From Polaribacter sp. KT25b (lineage in GTDB: Bacteria > Bacteroidota > Bacteroidia > Flavobacteriales > Flavobacteriaceae): a stretch of DNA of 64,000 bases. The stretch's first letter is position 1. Every line of letters starts with the position of its first letter. This document shows, piece after piece, positions 18,326 through 26,398 of this stretch. Made by a program: the position numbers and the translations under genes. The stretch covers positions 2,018,001 through 2,082,000 of the forward strand of contig NZ_LT629752.1 in assembly GCF_900105145.1 (NCBI RefSeq), written 5' to 3'. The notes beneath the pieces were generated by a model. It saw nothing but the letters and a program-made list of their open reading frames with translations, was not told where the DNA came from and ran no database searches.

Positions 18326-18997
18326 CTACACATTATTATTTAGATAATTTTCTTCAATTTTATCAACGTTTTTAATAGATTCTTTTATCCAATTAAGATA
18401 TAGAATTTCTTTTTCTTCTTCTGATAATTGCCAATCAAGATTAGAATTTCTGAGTTTTGTTGTTACATCTTGCAAAATTATAGCCGCAGCTACAGAAATA
18501 TTTAAACTTTCTGTAAAACCAACCATCGGGATTTTCAAAAATCCGTCTGCGTTTTCTTTTGTAAAATCAGAAACACCTTCTGTTTCTTCTCCAAAGACAA
18601 AAGCTGTTTTTTTACTAATGTCAAAATCTTGTAAAAAACACGAATTATCATGAGGAGAAGTTGCTATAATTTGGTATCCTTGATTTCTTAAATTATCAAA
18701 ACAAACTTTTGTATTATTTCCATCCGATTTATAACGTTTAGTGGTAATCCATTTTTGAGAACCTTTTGCAACATATTTAGAAACTCTATTAATATATTTA
18801 TTTTCTACAGTATGTAATTCTTGAACACCAAAAATATCACAAGTTCTTAATACAGCACTTGCATTATGTGGCTGAGAAATATCTTCTAAAACAACTGTAA
18901 AATGTTGTGTTCTTTCTGATATAACTTTTTTAAAAAGTGCTTTTCTTTTATCAGTTAAATAACTTTCTAAGTAAATTAATAATTTTTTATCAATCAT
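18326..18997 (-). CDS. trmH: tRNA (guanosine-2'-O-)-methyltransferase, TrmH family
   Basis: SPOUT-family RNA 2'-O-ribose methyltransferase, probably acting on Gm18 of tRNA. The three motifs are present: ISQPHNASAVLRTCDIFG (motif 1), FVFGEETEGVSDF (motif 2) and IPMVGFTESLNISVAAAI (motif 3, with the knot). The frame is open upstream to a TTG at 19036, but a full -7 box (19003-19010) lies between that and the ATG at 18997. I therefore take MIDKKLLIYLESYL as the start, giving 223 residues and a leaderless or near-leaderless transcript. Confidence 0.85.
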   Translation of the reverse strand: MIDKKLLIYLESYLTDKRKALFKKVISERTQHFTVVLEDISQPHNASAVLRTCDIFGVQELHTVENKYINRVSKYVAKGSQKWITTKRYKSDGNNTKVCFDNLRNQGYQIIATSPHDNSCFLQDFDISKKTAFVFGEETEGVSDFTKENADGFLKIPMVGFTESLNISVAAAIILQDVTTKLRNSNLDWQLSEEEKEILYLNWIKESIKNVDKIEENYLNNNV

Positions 18998-19002
18998 AGT
19001 TA

Positions 19003-19010
19003 CAAACATA
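19003..19010 (-). promoter_or_regulatory. -7 promoter box of trmH
   Basis: Reads TATGTTTG on the minus strand (TAnnTTTG). Its 3' end is five bases from the ATG at 18997, so it decides the start and excludes the upstream TTG. Confidence 0.6.
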
Positions 19011-19058
19011 TAATTATTATTTTTACCTTCATGCAAAGAATTTAATATATTAAAATTG

Positions 19059-19745
19059 ATGAAAAAATTAGTTGTTTTAACGGGCGCAGGAATATCCGCA
19101 GAAAGCGGAATAGAAACTTTTAGAGATGCTGATGGTTTATGGGAAGGGCATGATGTTATGGAAGTTGCAACTCCAGAAGGTTTTAAAGCAAATCCAAAAT
19201 TAGTTTTAGATTTTTACAATGCACGTAGAAATCAATTATTAGAAGTGCAACCAAATAAAGCACATTATAATTTAGTTGATTTAGAAAATGATTTTGATGT
19301 AGAAATTATTACTCAAAATGTAGATGACTTGCATGAACGAGCTGGTAGTACAAAAGTTACTCATTTACATGGAGAACTTTTAAAGGTTAGAAGTTCTGTT
19401 GATGAATCTATAATTTTAGATTGGAAAAAGGATTTATTTCTAGGAGATTTATGCATCAAAAAAAGCCAATTAAGGCCACATATTGTTTGGTTCGGAGAAA
19501 TGGTACCAATGCTAGAAAAAGCAATTGAAATTACTGAAAAAGCTGATATTTTAGTAATTATTGGTACATCTATGCAAGTATATCCAGCGGCAAGTTTAAT
19601 AAATTATGTAAAATTAAATACTCCTATATATTTTATTGACCCAAAACCTTCAGTTTCTAAAAATAATTTTAATAAACTTACAATTATTACAGATTTAGCT
19701 AGCTTAGGAACAGATAAATTAAAAAAAATATTAATTAAAGAATAG
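19059..19745 (+). CDS. cobB: NAD-dependent protein deacylase, SIR2 family (sirtuin class III-like)
   Basis: Sirtuins remove acyl groups from lysine using NAD. The 228-residue protein has the NAD-binding GAGISAESGIETFRD (about 8-22), TQNVDDLHERAG (about 88-99), the catalytic His in THLHGEL, and the VWFGEMVP and IGTSMQVYPAA segments. The Cys4 zinc site is absent, as in many class III bacterial sirtuins, and the YxxR-type residues point to desuccinylase or demalonylase activity (inferred). ATG at 19059 is preferred to the TTG one codon earlier. It is divergent from trmH. Confidence 0.9.
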   Translation: MKKLVVLTGAGISAESGIETFRDADGLWEGHDVMEVATPEGFKANPKLVLDFYNARRNQLLEVQPNKAHYNLVDLENDFDVEIITQNVDDLHERAGSTKVTHLHGELLKVRSSVDESIILDWKKDLFLGDLCIKKSQLRPHIVWFGEMVPMLEKAIEITEKADILVIIGTSMQVYPAASLINYVKLNTPIYFIDPKPSVSKNNFNKLTIITDLASLGTDKLKKILIKE

Positions 19746-19748
19746 TTT

Positions 19749-19988
19749 TTAATGTGATATCTTTTTTCTACTTACTTCTGATATAAACATTATTTCAGCA
19801 AAATGTATTAATTTAAAAAGAGTTGAACCAAAACCCCAATTAATAGATTTTTTTAAAACATCTTTTTCCTTTTTTTCTAACTTATTAATTTTTGCCTTTT
19901 CAATAATAGAAGCGTCTAAATCACCATAAGAATTTATATTCAAAATTGTAATTACAACAGAAACAAGTATTATTAACATTTTACGCAT
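19749..19988 (-). CDS. 79-aa hypothetical protein with signal peptide or membrane segment
   Basis: The product begins MRKMLIILVSVVITILNINS, a hydrophobic leader, followed by a charged helix (EKAKINKLEKKEKDVLKKS) and a second hydrophobic patch (FGSTLFKLIHFAEIMFI). No family is recognised. A weak -7-like sequence (TATTTTTA on the minus strand) lies about 30 bases before the start. It converges with the sirtuin gene at a distance of 3 bases. It could be a small membrane protein; coding status is plausible only. The 19989-20097 stretch is AT-rich spacer. Confidence 0.45.
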   Translation of the reverse strand: MRKMLIILVSVVITILNINSYGDLDASIIEKAKINKLEKKEKDVLKKSINWGFGSTLFKLIHFAEIMFISEVSRKKISH

Positions 19989-20097
19989 AATATAATTATA
20001 TATATCGTAAAAATAATATCAATTAAAAATTTAAAATTAAATTTTCGACACAAACAACTTATCGTTCGATGAGATGCTCAATTAATTTCGATAAAAA

Positions 20098-20802
20098 TTA
20101 TAATAAATCTAAACGTTTCATCAATTCAGGTCTATTTGAACGACTAACAGGAACAACGTCTTTTTTAATTAGTACACTATTGTCTTCAATATCTATTATT
20201 TTTTTAACATTTATAATATAAGAACGATGTACTTTTAGAAACAAAGTATCTGGCAATTTTTCTTCAATTTTTTTTAATGTAGAATGTACTACATAATTTT
20301 TTTCTTCTGTTTTAATATTTATGTAATCTCCCTTAGCTTCAATTAAATAGATGGTTGACAAATCAATTTTAATTAACCTTCTGTCTATATTTACATAAAA
20401 ATCATTTTTAGGAGATACTTCTTTTGTATTGCTAATTTGGGTTTGCCTAAGTTGAAGTTTTTCTGCTTTTTTTACAGCTTTTTCAAAACGTGGAAACTCT
20501 ATTGGTTTTAACAAATAGTCTACAATAAAATCGTATTCGAAAGCTTCAATAGCAAATTTAGGATCTGAAGTAGTAAAGATTATTTTTGGTGGATCTTTTA
20601 GTGTTTTTATAAAATCTAAACCACTAAAATTAGGCATATGAATATCTAAAAAAATTAAATCTACATCATTTTCATTCAAGAATTTAATAGCTTCGATTGC
20701 ATTTGTAAATTCTTCTAAAATATCTAATGACTTTATTTCATTGCATAGAGTTCTAACAATAACTCTTGCCATTTGTTCATCATCAATAATAATACAGTTC
20801 AT
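20098..20802 (-). CDS. LytTR-family response regulator
   Basis: 234 residues: receiver domain 1-115 with acidic D7/D8, phospho-acceptor D53 in IFLDIHMPNFSG and Lys in DYLLKPIEF; LytTR DNA-binding domain about 135-234 (IYLIEAKGDYINIKT, FLKVHRSYIINVKKI). It is the last gene of the H-NOX/FIST operon and the only member with a DNA-binding domain, so it is the likely output of the phosphorelay. It starts 5 bases after the Hpt gene. The target promoters are unknown. Confidence 0.93.
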   Translation of the reverse strand: MNCIIIDDEQMARVIVRTLCNEIKSLDILEEFTNAIEAIKFLNENDVDLIFLDIHMPNFSGLDFIKTLKDPPKIIFTTSDPKFAIEAFEYDFIVDYLLKPIEFPRFEKAVKKAEKLQLRQTQISNTKEVSPKNDFYVNIDRRLIKIDLSTIYLIEAKGDYINIKTEEKNYVVHSTLKKIEEKLPDTLFLKVHRSYIINVKKIIDIEDNSVLIKKDVVPVSRSNRPELMKRLDLL

Positions 20803-20807
20803 GGGGG

Positions 20808-21131
20808 TTAAATAGTTTTCAAATATTTTGAAATTGCTATTAAAATTTTATCAAAATCTTTCTCTTCTTTTAAATTTAAAACTTGTTCACGAAGATTATG
20901 TTCAAACTCATTAGCCATTTTGTAACTCTTTTCAAGACCTAAAATACTAAATTTATGTTTAATTCTATGAACATTATCTTCAATTTTTCTAAAATCTTTA
21001 TTTTTAAGACTTTGGTAGTACTCTTCTTTCTCTCCGGGAAACTCACTTTTTATAACATCTATTAAGGTTTTCTTAATAGATTCGTCTCCTCTTGCTAGTT
21101 TATCTATGTAGATTAAATTAGGTTTTTCCAT
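20808..21131 (-). CDS. Histidine phosphotransfer (Hpt) protein
   Basis: A 107-residue, all-helical, single-domain Hpt protein. The phospho-acceptor is H55 in HRIKHKFSILG, which matches the Hpt pattern HxxKxxSxxxG. Hpt proteins shuttle phosphate between receivers. It lies 2 bases after the kinase and 5 before the LytTR regulator, so it probably carries phosphate from the stand-alone receiver (23977-24390) to the LytTR protein. Confidence 0.85.
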   Translation of the reverse strand: MEKPNLIYIDKLARGDESIKKTLIDVIKSEFPGEKEEYYQSLKNKDFRKIEDNVHRIKHKFSILGLEKSYKMANEFEHNLREQVLNLKEEKDFDKILIAISKYLKTI

Positions 21132-21133
21132 AT

Positions 21134-22180
21134 TTATTTTTTTATTGTAAAATAAAAGGTCGTTTCTATATTAGGTATAGATTTTAACCAAATTTCTCCT
21201 TGATATGTTTCTATGATTTTCTTTACAATTGATAAACCAATTCCAGTAGATTTATAATCATTTTCTAATTTTTGAAAAGCAATAAAAATTTTATCAAAAT
21301 ACTTTTGTTCAATCCCTTTTCCATTATCTGTTATAGAAAATTGCCAATATTTATTTTTGTCTTCAAATCTAATCTCTACAAAACCTTTACTCTTTTTATC
21401 ATTAAATTTTACAGCATTATTAATTAAATTATAAAAAAGCAACTCTAATCTATGTTGATCTCCTTTTATTCTGGGTAAATCACTAGTTACTAAAACATCA
21501 ACATCATTAGGGTTATCTATAGTAACTAAAACATCTTCTATTAAAAGATTTAAATCGATATCATAAAGAGCCATTTTTGTTTTACCAATTGTAGAATATT
21601 CTAAAATACCTTGAATTAAGGTGTCCATTTTTTCTACATTTTCTCTAATTAAATCTACAACTTCACTACCAGACTCACCTAAAACATCAGAAAAATCATC
21701 CTTAATCCAAACTGTTAATGCATCTATACTTTGTAATGGCGATTTTAAATCATGAGAAACCATATGAGCATATTCATTTAATTCTTGATTTTGACGCTCT
21801 AAATCTAGTACAAGTTTATCTTTTAGTTTGTTTATTTCTATAATTTCTTTAGTTTGAATTTCAATAAAATCTACTAATTCTAAAGAATCTTGTCCTTCTA
21901 AATTATTATCACCTTTTAAGTTATAAAACTTTAAAGTATTAATTACACTATTAAGTTTTTCTATAATTTCTTTTTGTGATTCTGATTCTTCTCTTAATTG
22001 TTTATTAGAATTAAAAAGTTCTTCAGAACTAATAGAAGCTGCTCTTTGAAGCATCGTAAACTGCTCACCTGATGTATTATAAGATTTATTTATTGCATCT
22101 AAAAAATCTTGCATATCTTTATTAGATTGCAAATTTTTAGGTAAATATTTTCTTATTTGTCTTTTTAAAAGTGGATTCAT
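21134..22180 (-). CDS. Soluble sensor histidine kinase with NosP/H-NOX-associated N-terminal helix
   Basis: 348 residues with no membrane segment. The N-terminal part (about 4-64: LLKRQIRKYLPKNL, then QFTMLQRAASISSEELFNSN) resembles the helical region found at the start of many hybrid kinases encoded beside FIST proteins. A coiled coil follows (about 105-135), then HisKA with H143 in YAHMVSHDLKSPLQS and HATPase with N box, DNGKGIEQKYFDKIF and TGIGLSIVKKI. It lacks its own receiver, so phosphate must go to a separate protein. Its ATG overlaps the FIST gene stop by one base, a sign of coupled partners. Regulation by the FIST and/or H-NOX proteins is inferred. Confidence 0.9.
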   Translation of the reverse strand: MNPLLKRQIRKYLPKNLQSNKDMQDFLDAINKSYNTSGEQFTMLQRAASISSEELFNSNKQLREESESQKEIIEKLNSVINTLKFYNLKGDNNLEGQDSLELVDFIEIQTKEIIEINKLKDKLVLDLERQNQELNEYAHMVSHDLKSPLQSIDALTVWIKDDFSDVLGESGSEVVDLIRENVEKMDTLIQGILEYSTIGKTKMALYDIDLNLLIEDVLVTIDNPNDVDVLVTSDLPRIKGDQHRLELLFYNLINNAVKFNDKKSKGFVEIRFEDKNKYWQFSITDNGKGIEQKYFDKIFIAFQKLENDYKSTGIGLSIVKKIIETYQGEIWLKSIPNIETTFYFTIKK

Positions 22181-23319
22181 TATTCACTTATTAGCGTAAT
22201 TGCCATTGTTTGATTGTGTAAATGACAGTTCATTTCTCCATTAAAAGGAGCAATTTCTCCATAAGAATAAAAACCGGAAATTGTAGTGTCTTTACCAACT
22301 ACTTCCATTACTTCTTCTATCTCTTCTTCTACTCTTTGATCTAAAACTAATTTTCTACCAATACAGCTTATTAAAATTGCTAATTCTGGTTTACTTTTTC
22401 TCAATTCTAATGCTTGTGCTGCTCCTAATTCTGCAGCATTTACAATACTATCTACATTAGTCATCATTAATTGAACTTTAGAATTCTCAAAAATATCACC
22501 AGCCAAAATCATAGAATTTTCTTCTTCATTAATGTTTAAAATAGTTCTTACAATAGATTTTTTTTCATGCTTAGATTTAACTTTCATAGGATATAATAAA
22601 GCTGCTCCCGGTAATTCTTTAGATTTTTCTCCTAAATAAGTTTTATATAAATCTAAAGCAGGTTTTCCATCTAATTCAAATAATATATTATCCTTAGATT
22701 TTGTAACTATTCTTTCTGGCCCAAAAGGAATCCAACCTCCTTTTGTAGCAAATGAAACTTCTAGTGTTTCTCCATAAAAACCAATTGCTACTATTTTTCC
22801 TTCTTTTGGGTTTTCGTTATATGAACATAAAGTGGTTTCAAACCTTGCAGCATCACCACATAAAGCACCTGTAATTATTAAGTTATCGTCTGTTGCAGCA
22901 TTCATCCCTTTAGTAAGTTGACTACCGTTAGTAAAACTTCCATCAGAAACAACAAAAACATATTTTAAACCTTCTTTTGGCAATTGCTCTATTAGTTCTT
23001 TACCAGATTTAAAACTATTTATTTCTACATTAGAATTTAAAACATTTGCTGTTTTAATTATAAATGAACTTCTTTCAAATTCTATTGCAGTAATAGTAAT
23101 ACTTTCATCATCTACAGATTCTGATGTTATGTCTCCAGAAGTTGATCCAAAAATAATTTCACCATCTTCAAAAATATCTCTAATTTCATTATAAATATTT
23201 TTTTCTTGCAGCATGTATCTATTACCAAAAACCAAAACTAATGGTTTTTTTAGAGTACATTGTTTACTTAAATATTTAAATTTATTTGTCCCCCTTTTTT
23301 TTAGTTGTACTGTTTTCAT
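22180..23319 (-). CDS. FIST domain sensory protein (NosP-like)
   Basis: 379 residues with FIST_N (about 20-220: VLVFGNRYMLQEKNIYNEI, GEIIFGSTSGDITSE, FVVSDGSFTNGSQL) and FIST_C (about 225-375: ALDLYKTYLGEKSKELPGAA, ILISCIGRKLVL, SGFYSYGEIAP). FIST proteins are cytoplasmic sensors; some, called NosP, bind heme and nitric oxide and control a co-encoded kinase. Here it is translationally coupled to a kinase, exactly that arrangement. Whether this one binds heme cannot be told from sequence. Confidence 0.88.
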   Translation of the reverse strand: MKTVQLKKRGTNKFKYLSKQCTLKKPLVLVFGNRYMLQEKNIYNEIRDIFEDGEIIFGSTSGDITSESVDDESITITAIEFERSSFIIKTANVLNSNVEINSFKSGKELIEQLPKEGLKYVFVVSDGSFTNGSQLTKGMNAATDDNLIITGALCGDAARFETTLCSYNENPKEGKIVAIGFYGETLEVSFATKGGWIPFGPERIVTKSKDNILFELDGKPALDLYKTYLGEKSKELPGAALLYPMKVKSKHEKKSIVRTILNINEEENSMILAGDIFENSKVQLMMTNVDSIVNAAELGAAQALELRKSKPELAILISCIGRKLVLDQRVEEEIEEVMEVVGKDTTISGFYSYGEIAPFNGEMNCHLHNQTMAITLISE

Positions 23320-23429
23320 TTATTTATTCTCTTAAGGGGACTCTTTAAATTATAATATCTATATTATATTTCTTCTTAATTGCTAAATTTACAAAATTTA
23401 ACAATTATTAAAGTAATATTTAGTAAGTT

Positions 23430-23975
23430 TTAAATTGCTTTTTTTTGGATGTTAAATCTTACCTCTGTACCAACTTCTTTTATTTTTTCTAATTTTATAA
23501 TGGCTTCAGAATTAAAATGTTCAAATGTTTTATTCATTAAACCTAAACCAAAATAGTGCATTGCTCTACTAGATTTATAGATTAAAGTTAACGAATTTAC
23601 ATTCTTTTCTTCAACAATAAATGTTGGTAAATCTGCGTCTGGGTAAATTTTTCTAACTTCTATGTGAATATGATTTTCTATAGATGAAATCATATCTATA
23701 GGTTCTTTATAAGATTCAATAATATCTGGATAACTGTTTTTTAATACTGCAAAAAAATGTTCTCCATAAACTAATAATAAATTATCGATTGAAATTTTTG
23801 TGTTAATACTTAAATTTTTAAGTAAACTAAGCATTTCGGAAAAACTGTAAGTACCAATAGTTGTATAAATGCCTTCTGAAGTTAAATTTGATTGAGAAAT
23901 AATTGTATCAACCATTTCTAACCCAAATTTATCTTCAACCAAATCTAAAAATTCAGTAAATACAATTCCTTTCAT
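23430..23975 (-). CDS. H-NOX heme nitric-oxide-binding sensor
   Basis: A 181-residue stand-alone H-NOX (HNOB) protein. The heme-propionate motif YxSxR is present as YKSSR (Y133, S135, R137), and H104 in NHIHIEVRKIYPDA aligns with the proximal heme-ligand histidine. H-NOX proteins without a distal Tyr bind NO but not oxygen and usually control a neighbouring kinase or cyclase. It starts one base after the receiver gene stop and is followed, after a 110-base gap (23320-23429, no gene seen), by the FIST gene. Confidence 0.9.
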   Translation of the reverse strand: MKGIVFTEFLDLVEDKFGLEMVDTIISQSNLTSEGIYTTIGTYSFSEMLSLLKNLSINTKISIDNLLLVYGEHFFAVLKNSYPDIIESYKEPIDMISSIENHIHIEVRKIYPDADLPTFIVEEKNVNSLTLIYKSSRAMHYFGLGLMNKTFEHFNSEAIIKLEKIKEVGTEVRFNIQKKAI

Positions 23976-23976
23976 T

Positions 23977-24390
23977 TTAAGATTTAATCAATTCATTAAC
24001 GCTCCAATAAGATAAAACTATTTCAATTTTCTTAACGTAATCTTCATATTTTAATGGTTTTAAAATATAGCCAGACATACCAGTTCTATAACATTCAAGT
24101 AAATCTTTTTGATTGCTAGAAGTGGTTAAAATTATGGTAGGAATATGTTTTAAATCATCATTAGCTTTTAAAATTCTAAGAAATTCTATACCATTTATTT
24201 TAGGCATATTTAAATCTAATAAAATTATATCTGGAATATTAGATCTATTGTCTAAGAAATTTAATGCTTCTTCGCCATTTTTAGCTTCATACATTATGTG
24301 ATTTAATTTTAATAACGAAAGAGTTCTTTTCATTTTCATTATTTCAATCAAATTATCTTCAACCAATAAAATCTTTAAACTTTTCTCCAT
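23977..24390 (-). CDS. Stand-alone CheY-like response regulator
   Basis: 137 residues, one receiver domain and no output. Acidic residues in LLVEDN, phospho-acceptor D59 in ILLDLNMPKING, Thr/Ser in LTTSSNQ and Lys in YILKPLKYEDY are all present. The frame extends to a TTG at 24411, but ATG at 24390 (MEKSLKILLVEDN) is the typical start. It is the first gene of the operon. It is the natural first acceptor of phosphate from the operon's kinase, which has no receiver of its own. 24391-24576 is AT-rich spacer with a possible weak promoter (TATTTTG on the minus strand). Confidence 0.88.
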   Translation of the reverse strand: MEKSLKILLVEDNLIEIMKMKRTLSLLKLNHIMYEAKNGEEALNFLDNRSNIPDIILLDLNMPKINGIEFLRILKANDDLKHIPTIILTTSSNQKDLLECYRTGMSGYILKPLKYEDYVKKIEIVLSYWSVNELIKS

Positions 24391-24576
24391 CCCATTTATT
24401 TTTTTAAACAATTTTGGTATTACAAAATAAGTTTAAAGAAAAACAAATTTTGCTAAAGAATGATAACAGGTATTATTGTGGGGTTAAAATGCAGATTACT
24501 GTCGATGAACTGTATTTTTTACTTAAAAAAAAGATTTGAATGTTTTTATAAAAAATATAATTTTGAAGAGATAAAT

Positions 24577-25044
24577 TTAGCTTATTAAGCCATTAAAATA
24601 TTCAAAAATTTCTCCTTTAGAAATATTACTTCCTTTTTCAATTAAATCAAAAATTTCTAAATTTCTTTCTAAATTATATGCTTTAGACCCTTTAAATATT
24701 TCTACAGAACTATCTAAAGGATTTTTCAATAACCACTCAAAACCAGCTTGTTCTAATAAATTAATATCCGTATTAATTTTTATTGCTATTCTATGCATTT
24801 CTTTAGCTTCACATTTAAATAAATTTGCCGAAGTTTTAGAAAAATGTTCTACATAGTTTGTTTTAGATAAAACATCATCCCAAACAACATCAGAAAACAC
24901 ATTCATTTCATCATCTGCTACAGTTGGTTTCTCTTTTTTAATTTGATTCCATTCTTTTACATCTATACTTTGAGTAGCTAAAAAACGAGCAAACTCTTCA
25001 TTTAAACTTTCAAATTGCTCTTTGGTAAGTTGTCTATATTTCAT
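24577..25044 (-). CDS. DUF6495 family protein
   Basis: 155 residues, soluble and acidic, beginning MKYRQLTKEQFESLNEEFARFLA and containing DEMNVFSDVVWDDVLSK and EMHRIAIKIN. It matches a flavobacterial family (DUF6495) that is usually found just downstream of rplI, as here. Function is unknown. It is separated from rplI by a terminator hairpin (25121-25148), so it probably has its own promoter. Confidence 0.65.
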   Translation of the reverse strand: MKYRQLTKEQFESLNEEFARFLATQSIDVKEWNQIKKEKPTVADDEMNVFSDVVWDDVLSKTNYVEHFSKTSANLFKCEAKEMHRIAIKINTDINLLEQAGFEWLLKNPLDSSVEIFKGSKAYNLERNLEIFDLIEKGSNISKGEIFEYFNGLIS

Positions 25045-25120
25045 ATTAAAAAAAATAATTAAACTTTCTAATTTTAATAATTATTTTGTGATTTTAAAAT
25101 TAAATCTTTCACTAAAATAA

Positions 25121-25148
25121 AAAAGCTCGTTATTTCTAACGAGCTTTT
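25121..25148 (-). terminator. Terminator of the rpsF-rpsR-rplI operon
   Basis: A perfect 12-bp inverted repeat (AAAAGCTCGTTA / TAACGAGCTTTT) with a 4-base loop. On the minus strand the stem ends in a T run. It lies 21 bases after the rplI stop. Confidence 0.85.
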
Positions 25149-25169
25149 TGTAAATTATTTAAAGTAATA

Positions 25170-25616
25170 CTACTCAGAAACTACTTCAAAAGTAATATCA
25201 GTAACTACTGCTCTGTGTAATCTTACAGAAGCTTCATATTTACCTAATCTTTTTACAGAACCACCAACAACTTTTATAAATTTCTTGTCTAATTCTGTTC
25301 CTGCTTTTACAAGAGCTGCAGCTAAATCGATGTTATTTACAGAACCAAATAATTTGTCTCCTGAACCAACTTTAGATGCAATTTTAATTTCATATCCTTT
25401 AATTGTTTCTGCTATTGCATTAGCGTCTTCAATTAATTTAGCTTCTTTATAAGCACGTTGTTTTAAATTCTCTGCTAATACTTTCTTTGCAGATGAAGTC
25501 GCTAAAACTGCTTTTCCTGTAGGGATTAAAAAATTTCTAGCATATCCGTTTTTAACGACTACGATATCATCAGTAAATCCTAAATTTTCTACGTCTTGTC
25601 TTAATATCAATTCCAT
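25170..25616 (-). CDS. rplI: 50S ribosomal protein L9
   Basis: 148 residues, normal length. The N-terminal domain MELILRQDVENLGFTDDIVVVKNGYARNFLIP is the L9 signature, followed by the connecting helix and C-terminal RNA-binding domain (KVGSGDKLFGSVNNIDLAAAL). L9 binds 23S rRNA and protrudes from the large subunit. Last gene of the rpsF-rpsR-rplI operon. Confidence 0.98.
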   Translation of the reverse strand: MELILRQDVENLGFTDDIVVVKNGYARNFLIPTGKAVLATSSAKKVLAENLKQRAYKEAKLIEDANAIAETIKGYEIKIASKVGSGDKLFGSVNNIDLAAALVKAGTELDKKFIKVVGGSVKRLGKYEASVRLHRAVVTDITFEVVSE

Positions 25617-25631
25617 GTCTCTACTTCTTTA

Positions 25632-25928
25632 TTATTTTAACATATCTCCAACGTAAGGCATTAACGCTAAATGACGCGCTCTTTTAATTGCTTGCGCAAC
25701 TTTACGTTGATATTTTAATGAAGTTCCTGTTAAACGTCTTGGTAAAATTTTACCTTGTTCGTTTACTAAATACATTAAGAAATCTGCATCTTTATAATCG
25801 ATATACTTGATATCTTTCTTTTTAAATCTACAGTATTTTGCTTCTTTTTTAGTATCTATATCTAATGGCGTTAAATATCTAACGTCAGCAGATTTACCAC
25901 CTTTTGCTTGTTGTTCTATTGATGCCAT
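25632..25928 (-). CDS. rpsR: 30S ribosomal protein S18
   Basis: 98 residues, with the S18 signature ([21 protein letters not shown], then [20 protein letters not shown]). It forms a heterodimer with S6 in the 30S platform. It starts 3 bases after rpsF and ends 15 bases before rplI. Confidence 0.98.
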   Translation of the reverse strand: MASIEQQAKGGKSADVRYLTPLDIDTKKEAKYCRFKKKDIKYIDYKDADFLMYLVNEQGKILPRRLTGTSLKYQRKVAQAIKRARHLALMPYVGDMLK

Positions 25929-25931
25929 TTC

Positions 25932-26273
25932 TTATTTTTTAGTAGATTTAACACGTTCTGTTCTAACTTTAGCCCAAGCTGCAGCATGTTTGTCTAATTT
26001 AACAGAAAGGTAACGCATAACGCTATCATCTCTTCTAAATTCTAACTCAAATGCAGAGATTTCTTCTCCAGCAACTTTGTACTCTAGTAAGTGATAAAAA
26101 CCACTTTTTTTCTTTTGAATTGGGTACGCTAATTTCTTTAAGCCCCAATCTTCTTTTGAGATCATTTCAGCTCCTTTAGAAACTAAATAATCTTCGAATT
26201 TTTGTACTGTCTCCTTTATCTGAGTATCAGATAAAACGGGATTCAAAATGAAAACAGTTTCGTAATGATTCAT
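25932..26273 (-). CDS. rpsF: 30S ribosomal protein S6
   Basis: 113 residues, with the S6 signature (MNHYETVFILNPVLSD, EDWGLKKLAYPIQKKKSGFYHLLEY) and a basic C-terminal tail. First gene of the operon; its -7 box is at 26307-26314. Confidence 0.98.
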   Translation of the reverse strand: MNHYETVFILNPVLSDTQIKETVQKFEDYLVSKGAEMISKEDWGLKKLAYPIQKKKSGFYHLLEYKVAGEEISAFELEFRRDDSVMRYLSVKLDKHAAAWAKVRTERVKSTKK

Positions 26274-26306
26274 AAATTAAATATTTATTGTTTATTTTTA
26301 AGGCTG

Positions 26307-26314
26307 CAAATATA
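26307..26314 (-). promoter_or_regulatory. -7 promoter box of the rpsF operon
   Basis: TATATTTG on the minus strand, a full TAnnTTTG match, followed by CAGCC and a 33-base leader to the rpsF ATG. Confidence 0.7.
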
Positions 26315-26398
26315 CTAACTTTTTTACATATAAAAGAATCTTTTTTACATTAAAATTACAACATTTTTGCACTAAATAAAACCTTTTAAAACACTGAT

